Assembly (NCBI GenBank): GCA_002633005.1
Contig: NMRA01000017.1
Coordinates: 926,807 to 990,806, forward strand
Length of the DNA stretch: 64,000 bases
Source of the DNA: Phoronis australis
Taxonomy: Eukaryota; Phoronida; Phoronidae
Direction: 5' to 3'
A model generated the notes under the pieces. That model saw only the letters and a program-made list of their open reading frames with translations. It was not told the DNA's origin and made no database searches. Each line of letters opens with the position of its first letter. Within the stretch, counting starts at the first letter, position 1. The translations under genes were made by a program, and so were the position numbers. Below are positions 52,001-61,863 of the stretch, piece by piece.

Positions 52001-55000
52001 TTAAATTTTCATCAATCTATGCAATGTTCTTTATTCTCAACTTACAACAGTTATGTACGGTACTCGTTTAAATTGAGACACCTCATTACAGCGTTCTGTC
52101 GTTCAGTAACTTTTCCAGACGTGAGGGGTGCTGAATGTGCGATAACATCTGGCTCTTTTGTAACTGCCCAGCTCAGTCGTTTGTCCCGTATGATAACAAG
52201 CAGGCCAATTATCTCCCAGGCTTCAATGGAAACGTATGGTGGTTGCACGCTATTATTGAACGCATATGAACACAATCAAACCCAGTGAGTTGGTAATCCG
52301 TTTGGACAGAATAGATTGTCTTCTGTTGTAGTTGGGCGATTTTGGTGGTTTAAAAACGGAACATGATCAGTATTTGACGAGGAATTCAGAAATGCTATTG
52401 GTTTAAGCTCAAATATGTTAGAACTCAACTTACATTTTTATCACCCCAGCCCAGTCAGTCTAGATACGATCTGATCGGAGATTAGAGAGCAATTATCAAA
52501 CAAAAGAGCGCAGGCCCTCCAACCATCAATGCCAGATTGGAGTTAATCAGTCGTGTAAGATATTGGCTACGGGGGTAAACTTCCCAACTTGTTGTTGGGC
52601 TATAGAATCGAACAAGTTGGGAGCAACGGAATGTCGCCGTCATGTCAGTGATCTAGTAGAGGAGATTAAGCTGAATCAAGAGTCTAAAAATGTAGAAGTC
52701 GGGGCTGGGTGACCTAAATGACTGATGCAAGTTCACGCTCAAAATGTTCAATTGACATCAGCTACTTTAAACATTATTTGCATGACGCACTGTTTTTAGA
52801 CAAAAAGCAGGCATGTGGCCTCATAGTTGGTAGTAGGTAAGCGAATTGTGCAGTTTTGGTAGCTGATTCTCTGTATGAGAGGAAAGTCATGAATGTATGA
52901 ATAGGAAATAGGCAATGCAACCGAGCACGGGCATTTAAAATCAAAATTTAGGAAATTTGAGGGTAATAGACGTTTAGTCAAACAAGGACATTGATGTGGA
53001 CAAGTACATTAGATAACAGGTGAAAAGTTCTTCAGTCTAAATTAGTAACAATTTCTGGCCTGACAGTCCATGCCCGTTATTCAGTGGAGAAAAATGGATC
53101 TCAAAATGCAGGCAAGTTATAACCAGACTATTGCCCTGGCTGTCTTTCAGTGACTCTAACATTCAGCTCAACAATGCAAGACCCTCTTTGATGTCCAAGT
53201 CAAACGTATTTACATGTTATAAGAAATCAACTTCAGTATTCTAATACTAATTTGGCCAAAAGTCAACACACTGTTAACAAAACGAAAAGGATATGCATAC
53301 TCTGGAAGACGACACTTAAAAAATTATGCAGTGAGAGTAAGACAGTGTCCTGCCACTGTGTATTAAAGTTGAGTGCAAACGTTGGGTTAGTCTGGGGAGA
53401 CTTGATGTAAGGCAAGACTGAAACATAAAGTAAGAACAATCAGTAATTATAATACATTTGTCGTGGATTACACAGCAATAGAACTTTTCTTGGTACTAAA
53501 GATAAGATAGCTTGTGCCTTTCAGTTGTTTTTTCACAGGTCATGTCAGGAACCGTCAAGGTATATGGCCATGCAAACATTCCAGACTTCAACTGTTTAAA
53601 AGTACCGGAATTGAAAGGGTTTCTTCAACAAAGGGTATATTTGGTTCAAAGTTAACCTGATGGACTTCTTTTATCCACCTGGGCAGAGTGGCACAAAGCT
53701 TCAAAAGTTGTCCGCTGAATAAGTTTGATTGTTGCATGACGTCACGTGCATTGTTCAACAATAACCACGTGACGCGTGATAATGCGACGTCATTGTTGAT
53801 ATACGCCATATAATTTAAATGCAACTGGGTCCAGCTCTACACTTGCTTGAAACTGATTGGTGTTGGGAAGGCGAAAAACTTAACATCACGCACTCATAGA
53901 TATTTTTCAAGTTAATTAAACTTTCTCTCGTTGGAGTTGCAGCCCGCAGTAACATTTTGTTGGCATCAGAAGGATGAATAGATTAATTCAGCAGGGAAAA
54001 ACTTGAAAAGAATACGACATCAACAAAGAACATGCGGAACTGCAATGACGTGAAAACCCTGCAATTATATGTTAAATGCTCGACGGATATTGTGGGATTG
54101 TGGGTAAATACAGAGAGATTCGAGTGCCGTTGTGTAATTCGAGATGGTCCTACTACGAGCACAGATAAATATTGTAAAGCACATGGCAACTGTTGCCAAG
54201 TGCCAATAATAATTACAACTTACAAAACCTGCTTAAATTTTCAATAATCGAAAATATTTTACAGGAAATCAAAGACCATGCCCGTGCTTTTGAAATTGAT
54301 GAGTTAGTTGGTGGCTGCTGATCAATGGACGTTTCCCTATATCTCATGTGTTCAACTCAAACCATAAACCAGATTGCATATAATTGTGTTGTGATAAATC
54401 AAAGCATTGATATGGTATAAGTAAAAATCATTAGTCTTCTCTTCAGATTTAACAAAAGATCACGTGAGGAGACTTACATATGGCACCCAAGAAGACTTAC
54501 TTCATTAACACAAGTCTCACAACCTATTTTCAAAACCCGTATCATAATTCTGGACACACCAAAAGTAATCAAAGACTTTTTCCCCCTAACCACAGCTGAG
54601 CACAAGCGCAATACCCATCATGACAACTAAGTGGAACTGACAAACATACCAGAGTTGTCGGCAGACAAGCCCATCTGGGTGACTATGATATCTCCTGGGC
54701 ATATATTTGGAAAAAATATGGATGGTTGAATCCCAAACATATCAGATCTCCAGTTCCATTTTCTCCGACTACTAAATGGACATTTTGGTTGTGCCAAATT
54801 GATCTTGTGAGACTTTTCAACTACAGTGACTTGAACCACATCACAAAATTGTCTACCTGTGTATCACTACTCACCAAACCAGTCCCTCCAATCACTGTGA
54901 CCCTGAAGGTCAAGTGCCAACCTCTCAAAGAACTCATTGACTTTGTCTTGACGATTACTCTCCACCGCTTTTACGATGTAGAATTTGAGCAAGCTCGTCT

Positions 55001-57602
55001 CCAGCTTACGCACGCTCGATGCGTACGTCTGCTCAAGTCTAGAGAAGACCCGCTGGTCAAGATAGGACCAGTGTTCACGTAGCTGAGTCAAATCATGACC
55101 GTTGATGCAAGACAGGAACTGTTCAACTATTTTATCAACCTGAAGAAGAGGACAAAGAGCATTACGAGTTGAGCCGTTGGCCGGCTACTGACGGGCTAAT
55201 TAAAATGTGTAGGAAAAGGAATATGTTGACCTTCAAAGACGAATTTTTCCATGTGAAAATCCCATTTTCTAATGGACAATGGTGTGACCCAAAAGTTGCA
55301 AAGACACATTCCGGGTCTATAATTTTCGTGAGCAGGCCTTTATGCAGCGTACGTCCTGGGTGTCCAAATGGACGCCCTGGTACTATTATGGACGCTCTGG
55401 CAAGGACGCCCAATGTATCATTTGGACGCCCACTGTCAAGGGGAATCTTTCAAGTTTGAACACACACATTGTAATGATTACTAGGAAACTAGGAAGTCTC
55501 TGAAGGCTCAGTGGGGAATCTTTTTTTCAAAGCAGTATATACAATGTTGCTATGCTCACACTTGGTTGATAGCATTGTAAAAGCTGGGGGTGGGGGGTTA
55601 CGCGTCGGAATTATGGACGCCCTGGAATATTGGGAACCCCATTTTGGACACCCTATTTTCGAAATCCTGGATAAAGGCCAGTTCGTGAGGGAACTTTTAT
55701 CAACGTGTAGAGTAAACAACTGGATAGAGTACATACATAATCTGGGAGTCAACCCACATTCACATTGTCCATTGCAACAGTTTAAGTGAAAAACAACCTA
55801 TTAAACCTCATTTCCTTGCATTATTCTGTAGCTTTTGTAACAAAGAAAAGTCTGTAACTTGAAAACAGTATGCTTGTAACATCTGCACATGCCATTCGCT
55901 CATTTTGTGACATCATTCAGGAGATGAAGACAATTTTATTGATGAAAAATTTAATCATAAATTTACTTCCCTGTTGAAAATACTAAGAACTTGTAATAAA
56001 TTGAAATCAATTCCAATAATTTGTTGTGAAATATACCTAACTTTTTTGAAAAACAGTTGATCAAAGAATTGGCAAAAAAGAGATTGGTCAATAGACAGGG
56101 ACAGGGCCGGTGATGCCTCTACTTTGGGGCTGAATACTAGTACTGACCCATCCTCCCCCNCCCCCCCGAGACATATTTAAAATTCATTCAAGACTCCCCT
56201 AGTCAGGTCCAAAAATTCACTTCAAGTGATAAAAAATTCCTCTCAAGTTTGAAATTGCTTTAACTCGCACAGCCTCTCGGCTTCAGTGGTAGGCCTGCAG
56301 GTTGGTTACACTTACCTTTCTCTCAGGTGAGCGAAGGACTGATAGGTGACACTTACCTTTCCCTTGGGTGAGTGACAACCTGACAGGTGATGCTGCAATT
56401 CGACCCATCTCATTGCTTCCCAAATACCGGTAGTATTTTTTTGCACCTTTTAATTATCTTATTTTTATGTCATATTTCATTTTGCCACTGTTCCACAGCT
56501 TTACATTCATACAGTTTGTTCCAGTTATGGGTTTATGGCAGCTTTAAGCCATGCTGGCGAAGCATCATCTACAGAAAATCTTCCCACAATGACTCATTTG
56601 GCTAATGCATCCAAACCATCTTAGTGAGCTTCGCTGCCTCACTCTACGTAATCCTGTATTTTAAAAGTCTAAAACTTATGCGAAAACTTTTTAGTTGACA
56701 AATCTGTCGAGAGTGGGAATAGATGACGCATTATGCCCTAGTCTGTTGCTACGGCAATAATACGTCCTACCGCACTATGTATGCATTTAAGCCACATGTA
56801 TAAAGTAAAGTAATTGCCTTGAAGACACTGATGTTGTAACAATGTTTTCAGTACTCATTCTAGTTCCGGCTGTGTGATTTGCCAATAGAATTTTTTGGAT
56901 TATGATCAAATTGTGTTGACTAAATTGTCTTCAAAGTCTTAGTTTGGGTAAAAGTTGAATAAAAGGGTCCCTCTTGAAAATGGCTGACAGGAATCAGTTT
57001 TCACTGAGTCACGGCAATGCCCATTCAGTGAAAACTGGTCATTTTGAGGAGGGACCATTTTACCCATTGGTAAGTGCAAAGTATAACTGACATATGTATG
57101 CCGCACTTGTTATTGTTTGCGTTTTTACAGGAGTAGCTTATACTGGAGGAGTGCCAACGCTTCTGGCTAAACCAGAGGTGGTGTATAACTGTGGAAACAA
57201 CTGTCATCCACGGCACTGAAGCCAGGCAAGTCACTACTGACTAGGCCTACCTTCCGCAGACGCAATAATCTCGCGAAAACGTACTATGCAAGCATTCCAA
57301 GTGAAGCATGTGATCACAAAAAACAATCTCGCGAATCGCTTGCGTCTACTAAACTCAACGCAGATAAGGACTGATCATATCCATGAGGCATCATCCGTCC
57401 AATTGTTTTGAACCGGAAATGGTGTTTTTTGTAATTATCGTTAATGAGAATTTAAGTCAAACACAAGAAATAAACCTACCCTTAGTCCACGATCTCTGTC
57501 TGCTTTTAGTTCTGTTTCTAAAGTTCTCACTGTAGAAGTAAAGCCTCGAAACAGCAAATACTCTTTCACCATTTCATCGAATCTTCCGCTTCCAGTAGCC
57601 AT
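37089..57602 (-). CDS. WDR91: WD repeat-containing protein 91 (17 exons found)
   Basis: Exons, 5' to 3': 57602-57480, 55139-54875, 53417-53301, 50680-50594, 49636-49515, 48699-48546, 47190-46984, 46046-45924, 45352-45170, 43551-43457, 43126-43030, 41774-41680, 41047-40927, 39989-39881, 38710-38598, 38069-37872 and 37247-37089. Together they encode about 789 residues; the human protein is about 747. The N-terminal LisH-like region ([18 protein letters not shown]) is followed by [14 protein letters not shown] and [11 protein letters not shown]. Then come a coiled-coil stretch, a Ser-rich linker with SPSRTKR, LLIGQ, and seven or so WD40 repeats (for example [18 protein letters not shown] and [16 protein letters not shown]). 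In vertebrates WDR91 works with WDR81 as a Rab7 effector that lowers PI3-kinase activity during early-to-late endosome conversion. Exon 3 ends in phase 1 but exon 4 begins in phase 0, so a tiny exon or base error remains there. All other junctions are in phase. Confidence 0.95.
39489..39860. mobile_element. TA-flanked MITE with GGGACA ends, copy B
   Basis: TA then CGGTAAAAAATTCTAAAG with TTTGGGACA at the left is mirrored by TGTCCCAAACTGGAGAATTT with TTACCG and TA at the right. This is the clearest terminal inverted repeat of the family. The right end is 20 bases inside the intron from the 5' splice site of WDR91 exon 14 (39881). Confidence 0.8.
41473..41591. mobile_element. Short foldback element in WDR91 intron
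   Basis: The arm TATAGGGACTAGAGTAGTTA plus CCTATCG (41473-41499) is mirrored by CGATAGGTAACTATTCTATT plus CTATTCCCTATA (41560-41591) around a GC-richer loop of about 60 bases. No other copy is visible in the window. Confidence 0.65.
42428..42676 (-). mobile_element. CAGTACAAG-family MITE, copy 4
   Basis: TACAGTACATGAC at the left and runs of TACTGTACTGTACTTGT at the right bound the inverted family interior (GGAATTGCGGGTCATTTTG). It forms a head-to-head pair with the copy at 42753-43000. Confidence 0.7.
42753..43000 (+). mobile_element. CAGTACAAG-family MITE, copy 5
   Basis: It starts TACAGTACAAGCTGAAAGTA, with AATGACCCGCAATTCCCCGT and CATTCTGTAATTAGAATTTT inside. The right end is diverged. 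It stops about 30 bases before the donor side of WDR91 exon 11 (ends 43030). Confidence 0.7.
44550..44945. repeat. Tandem repeat of about 150 bp, three diverged units
   Basis: Units start at 44550, 44706 and 44851 with ATTATCTCAA. Each continues with ATGAAATTTG- or GAAAGTTTGACAC-like, then GATGCGCCTGCACCAGTC-like words. The plus-strand frame over the first two units is open and repeats [16 protein letters not shown] and APVDFWV/APVNFWM. I treat it as a satellite-like repeat rather than a gene because it lies inside a WDR91 intron with no splice context. Confidence 0.6.
47272..47465 (+). mobile_element. CAGTACAAG-family MITE, copy 6
   Basis: It begins TACAGTAAAACCAAATGTAG and carries AAAATGACGCAAAATTTCGT, CATGGCAGCCGGGTGGAAGT and CATTCTGTAATTAAAG. 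The right end is lost into the adjoining 20-bp minisatellite. Confidence 0.6.
47478..47632. repeat. 20-bp minisatellite next to a MITE
   Basis: About seven copies of a unit like GTAGTGTACCTGACTGTCAT follow directly on the MITE at 47272-47465 in the intron between WDR91 exons 6 and 7. Confidence 0.75.
47957..48267. mobile_element. Non-autonomous DNA transposon with CAG...CTG ends
   Basis: The left end CAGTGGTGGATTTAGGGGGG and the right end CCCCCCCTAATTCAAAATCC, TGGATCCGGCCCTG are imperfect inverted repeats. The flanks share AATAC as a possible target duplication. The overlapping open frames carry no domain I recognise. Confidence 0.65.
51182..51477. mobile_element. TA-flanked MITE with GGGACA ends, copy C
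   Basis: TACAGCAAAAATTCTCAAG and ATTTGGGACAAAG at the left, and CCAAAATTGGACAATTTTAA at the right, match the other two copies. It lies in the intron between WDR91 exons 3 and 4. Confidence 0.6.
51599..51632. repeat. 34-bp near-perfect palindrome
   Basis: TTTCTGTCTTAATCTT and AAGATTAAGACAGAAA are exact reverse complements separated by AA. A strong hairpin would form in the WDR91 pre-mRNA. Confidence 0.9.
51671..51748. repeat. 39-bp direct duplication
   Basis: Two adjacent copies beginning GTTTAGCCAAGTTACTATGG differ at only a few bases, so the duplication is recent. It lies 39 bases beyond the palindrome. Confidence 0.9.
52085..52640 (+). repeat. Dispersed repeat of about 0.5 kb, copy 2
   Basis: It aligns with 15515-15985 over its whole length, for example GACGTGAGGGGTGCTGAATG, GCAGGCCAATTATCTCCCAG and GTGTAAGATATTGGCTACGG. 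It is in the intron between WDR91 exons 3 and 4, opposite to the gene's direction. Confidence 0.75.
55340..55670. repeat. Clustered GGACGCCC motif repeats in WDR91 intron 1
   Basis: TGGACGCCCTGG-like words recur at 55370, 55391, 55405, 55424 and 55615, with TGGACACCC at 55646. They are irregularly spaced, so this is a degenerate simple repeat or part of an unrecognised element. Confidence 0.5.
56965..57057. repeat. Foldback element of about 90 bp in WDR91 intron 1
   Basis: The left arm runs GGGTCCCTCTTGAAAATGG to CAGTTTTCACTGA. The right arm runs TCAGTGAAAACTGG to CATTTTGAGGAGGGACC. The loop is about 18 bases. Confidence 0.75.
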
Positions 57603-57721
57603 GTTTGTGTTCAAGTGACCTTTGACCTACTTTCGAAACTGCTGGTTCATGGATTCAGGTTACCCGAACAACACGACTCGAGATATTTGCTGACGGAAAA
57701 ACACTAAGCCACCCTTGTCGT

Positions 57722-58115
57722 ACTCGGTTGTAGTTTGGCGATTTTGGCGATTCAAAAACTAAACATGATCACCATTTGACGACTCAGAAATGCTATTGGT
57801 TTATGTTCATATAAGTAATAACTTAACTTTTATTTTTAAGAGCACAGCCCATTGGAGATTAGAGCAATTAGGCCTATCGAATTCGAATAAAAGAGAGCTG
57901 GCCCTCCAACCATACTGCCAGAATGGAGTTAATCAATCGCCGGTGTAAGATATTGCCGGGCTACCGGGGTCATCTTCCCAAGTTGTTGGATCGAACAAGT
58001 TGGGGGCAACGGGAAAACGCTGTAGAATGGTATAGTTCGGTAGCATCCTATGCCGTATATGTTCATTCCACTTATTGCCTGATGATGAGACATGTCAGTC
58101 TCGAAATATAGCTAT
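57722..58115 (+). repeat. Dispersed repeat of about 0.5 kb, copy 3 (5' truncated), at WDR91 promoter
   Basis: It starts within the family at GTAGTTTGGCGATTTTGGCG and keeps CAGAAATGCTATTGGTTTAT, GGAGATTAGAGCAATTA and TGTAAGATATTGCCGGG. Its nearest end is about 120 bases upstream of the WDR91 ATG. The 3' end carries CTGATGA, the hairpin GAGAC-loop-GTCTC, then GAAA. Confidence 0.7.
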
Positions 58116-58779
58116 TTATATTTTTTTTAATGTGTTTGTTTTGTCTCTCTGTGTTTTACTATAGGCATTCATCGCTGCACACCTGAAGAATCGAGATTGT
58201 TCCGACATCACGATCAGCGGACCAGTATCAAGCATGCAAACAAAAAGTCTAGTCGTGTTTTCAACATACTACATAAATACATACGTTAATAACGGATTCG
58301 ACATTGACTGATAGATAACTTCTTTCTGCTTTCTCGTATTAATTGTCTAAAATACTCCTTGTGTGCGGTTCGCTCCTACTTAGCACCGCGAGACGCCGTT
58401 TCATGCAAAGTAAGCCTACAAACAATAGGAATTTTGTTTTAAAAGTTGATTAGAACGCACTGCTTTGAATGTACAATACCTTCGTCGAAGGCAAGAAATA
58501 AAATGAGACCTTCCCTTCGATGAACAATGTAGTCTGCATATTCTGCGATCTAGTTTCCTATCGTTAGTTCTTTTAACGATGTCGCTCGGGGAGCTGCCTT
58601 GCTTCACAGATGCGATCCGCACACAAGAATTATTTTTAGACAATGCGAGAAATGCAGAAAGCAATTATCTAACAATGAATGTTTAATCGTTTTCAACGAA
58701 GTCTGCATTCGAGAGGAAATAGTTCCAACATATATTAAATACATACGTACATTCATACGTGACATCATCGTGGCAGCCG

Positions 58780-58935
58780 ATTCCTGAAGTATTATCCAAG
58801 AAAAAAGGCAAAGAGAAAGAAAAAAAAAACACGGAGAACGTGTCAAATATCAAAAACAGCAATCATCAAAGACTCGAATTCACGACCTGGCGGATTGAGC
58901 ACGCGTGCTTTACCACTGCACCACCACGATTTCAC
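58780..58935 (-). mobile_element. tRNA-derived SINE, copy 1
   Basis: On the minus strand the head reads GTGGTGCAGTGGTAAAGCAC, an A-box-like segment, and GTGAATTCGAGTC, a B-box-like segment, as in a tRNA promoter. A tail with ATTTGACACGTTCTCCGTG and a pyrimidine-rich tract ends at ACTTCAGGAAT. The acceptor stem and CCA context of a working tRNA are missing. Confidence 0.75.
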
Positions 58936-59723
58936 TCATAACTTGATAGTAAGCGACCTACTTGATAATGGTCCACAGCGTTTGCGCGCGAAACCTACTT
59001 CTTTTTGTTATGCTTATTACACTTTTTATATTTTGTGCAATCAGTTCGTAACAAATTTGTTGTATTTAAAATAGTTTTCAATAGTCCAAAAGACCAGATC
59101 TCTTTTTTGTGTTGGCATTAATGACGCGATTGCTTTGGAAATCGTCTTAAGTTAAGGTTTGACAAAGAGAGTATTATGAGTTTCTGAGTGATTCACTAAG
59201 GCTATTGAGTATTGATCTACACCCTATACAATTTGAAACCTTACACAAATAAGCAATCAGAAAAACAATGTTAATATTTGTTCCAAATGTCTGTCAGGAA
59301 AATGTTTTTGTAAATATCTCAATCTCTAAACAATCAGAAGCTTAAGTGTCGATGTCTATGCTTCCATTTTCAGGGCCAAGGGATCTGTTGGTATCAAAAC
59401 AAAACGTAACACTCAGTATTAAACTTAAATGACTGGGTATTTAAATTTCATTGAATGTTTCACAAGCCAATCGCTGAGACATGACCGTTTCCCTACGTTT
59501 AATGTCAGCATTCAAGTGTAATTTGCACGCTAATTCCTTATCTCTGTTTTGTCAAAGTAGTTAAAAACACAACATATAACGACGGTAAAGTTGGTTGAAA
59601 ATTGCCAAATGTTTTTAAGAACGATTTTTTTTTGGCGCCAATGCTGAAAATCACTGAAACGTGTCCAGTAAGTATTGTGAGTAGTATAGTAAGAGGTTTA
59701 GGACACCCGTTTTTGCGGCTCCT

Positions 59724-59852
59724 CGGTCAAAGGTCATAAGTCCGAGAGGAAAGGTCAAAGGTCACATAGGATGGATGCAATCGGAAGGGACATCATCCGC
59801 CTACCGGACGGATGTATTAATGACGTCACACCTCATGTCATGACGTAATAGG
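59724..59852. promoter_or_regulatory. Cluster of DR1 and CRE-like motifs
   Basis: CGGTCA-A-AGGTCA (59724-59736) and AGGTCA-A-AGGTCA (59752-59764) are DR1 repeats of the kind bound by RXR/HNF4-type receptors. TGACGTCA (near 59820) and TGACGTAA (near 59842) are CRE-like. They lie 2.1 kb upstream of WDR91 and about 2 kb past the 3' end of the coding region at 60730-61747. Function is inferred from motif only. Confidence 0.4.
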
Positions 59853-60729
59853 TTTAATTAGACCAGTTAGAGAGGCACCTCGATGCTTTCGTGGCACGTT
59901 TTTGCGGCTCCTCGCAACGGATTGAGAGCCGAAACAAAAGAGGGATTACGCTGCCGAATAAGAACAAAAGGTACCTTATTGCGCGTAGGCCAAGTCAGTG
60001 TCGTCGTTGTATATTGTTTACATCGATCAAAAACAAATGTCGTGTATATTACGCTACGAAAGGGGATAACCACCCAAATCAACAACTGCTTTGTTGATCG
60101 GTTGCTTTGAAATTGATGATGTTTTCATATACTTACAGACCAACCTGCTTTCTAGTAAGCTCTACTGGAATTTGAATGTGTGTGCGACAGTAATTTTCAT
60201 AGAAGCGCGCGAGTTCAAAATTAAAAGCATGCACGTCCCTGGGGCGTGCAAATTGGAAGAAGCTCCAATGCCCAGCTGTTGATAGATAAAAACCCTGCAA
60301 CTGCAATTGAATAGAGGAAATATGCTTCTGCTAGTCACATTCCTGCATTTCTTTGCTTTCTGGTGAAGCTGGTCCACAGGTTGTACTTGAAACTCGCACT
60401 TTATCCAGTCCCGAAGAAATATTGGTGACGTAATTTTGATAATCGAGTGGATTATCTGCAACTAGTAATCTGATTTGTTTGTGCAAGTGAATGCTTTTGT
60501 TTATTTGTTCTGTACCTTTGCCCATCAGCCTAAAATCAGAGAAACGCTTGAATTGCCCATGCATTTTATTTAAGCACACTCAGTGGTTAAAATTCAGCTC
60601 ACAGCAGAAAAGTAGTGGCTGTGGGAAATACATGGATATGCAGCGAACGTATTTTATACTATCTAAAAAAACAACAAAAAACGAAAAGCGCTCAGCAAGG
60701 AGCTTGTAAATTAGTCCATTAGGTTCTAG

Positions 60730-61747
60730 CTATTCGTATTCGGCGGCAATGCAGCACAACATTCTTTGCCATCGTGGAACGACACTATGGCCTTTGGTGG
60801 AGGGACTTGTGAAGACTTTGGTAGTGCGGTCATTTTTTCTGAATGTCATCTTCAATTTCTTGAAGAAACCCTGTTTAACAATTTGTGCATCGTTAGCGGA
60901 AGCGGAGGTGCTGGTGTTCTCTGAAACGTCAAGACTTACTGCATCAGAAGATGTCGCATTGTTGGGCAATTCTGCGACACCATATGGGTTGCTGTCGTTC
61001 TCACGAATGCATACAACGTCACCTGATTTGTCGGTGCGAGATTTCGTAATCACGATGTCCTCAGCATCACGTTGAGGGCTACAGAAGCTTCTTGTGACAT
61101 GTTTGGCAGGACAAATTGCACTGGAGTAACGCCGCGGGACCAGTCGGCTTGACGTTTTCCAGAAGTCGACCATGAACGCTGTCTGGTTTGTAAGGAATTG
61201 GAGGTCTAACGATGGTCTCTTCGATATCAGTATCGGTTTCCTCCGCGACCTGAGTTTTCTCTGGCTTGTTAACACTGCATGTAGCCGACATTGGATCTTT
61301 TCTCTCCAGTAACTGGGTCTCTGAGGTTTCCCATGCGTTGTTCTGCTCGATTTTTGTCGCCTTTTTCTTCTCGCATTCTATGAAATACTCGATGGGGGCT
61401 GTTTGCTTGTGGGTTATGCGGTTTGCTTCAGATTTGCGGCATAACAACTCACCCTGATAGCAACGCAAGTCATTTATGTATCCATTGTAGATTTCTTTTA
61501 CTCTAATATCAGGCTCCGCTTCATTGAGAGCGATAGCAGCGTCCAATACTTCGGCCAACCATTTTTCATCGTCGATGTTTGTGCAATGGTCTGCGTTACC
61601 GAACATGAAGCTCCACACAAAAGATACTACTTTATCAGTCATTCTCAAAACAGATTGAGAAATACAACTAACACACCACACTAAATACAATGTCATATTT
61701 TCAAGCAAATTTTCTAATTTCCATCCGGTAGCCATTTGTAGGTCCAT
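60730..61747 (-). CDS. Unrecognised coding region, two overlapping frames
   Basis: An open frame 61747-61079 (222 codons) begins MDLQMATGWKLENLLENM. It has a hydrophobic segment (MTLYLVWCVSCISQS), then an acidic, Lys/Glu-rich body. A second frame 61275-60730 overlaps it by about 200 bases and continues with an acidic Ser/Thr-rich stretch, a basic patch (QGFFKKLKMTFRKNDR) and the end RWQRMLCCIAAEYE. The second frame is offset by one base, so the two would fuse with a single-base shift or an intron of length 1 modulo 3. I do not recognise the protein. The two long, non-repetitive frames suggest one gene or a young pseudogene, perhaps lineage-specific. Confidence 0.5.
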
Positions 61748-61863
61748 TATACAAATGATTAATGATTACGTACAATGTACGTCAACAATAACACGTCGTC
61801 ACAAATCAAAGACGTCATTGATGTCGAAAAAGTCTCAAAGTTTGCTAGCTTTTGGTTTGACAG

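Larger units (their letters stand above)
57603..60729. other. WDR91 upstream flank, repeat-rich
   Basis: Above the WDR91 start codon lie the third dispersed repeat copy (57722-58115), a tRNA-derived SINE (58780-58935) and a nuclear-receptor/CRE-like motif cluster (59724-59852). I see no convincing protein-coding gene here. Confidence 0.55.

Noticed and set aside
53588-53824. Minus-strand ORF of 78 codons in WDR91 intron
   Set aside because: No domain and no splice signals; it covers the palindromic CRE/E-box stretch.
54627-54839. Minus-strand frame with [17 protein letters not shown], between WDR91 exons 2 and 3
   Set aside because: It looks exon-like near TCTG|GTATGT but does not match WDR91. 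The true exon 3 is at 53417-53301, in phase with exon 2.
58839-58935. Possible functional tRNA gene (minus strand)
   Set aside because: A- and B-box-like segments are present but stems do not close, and a second copy with the same non-tRNA tail shows it is a SINE.
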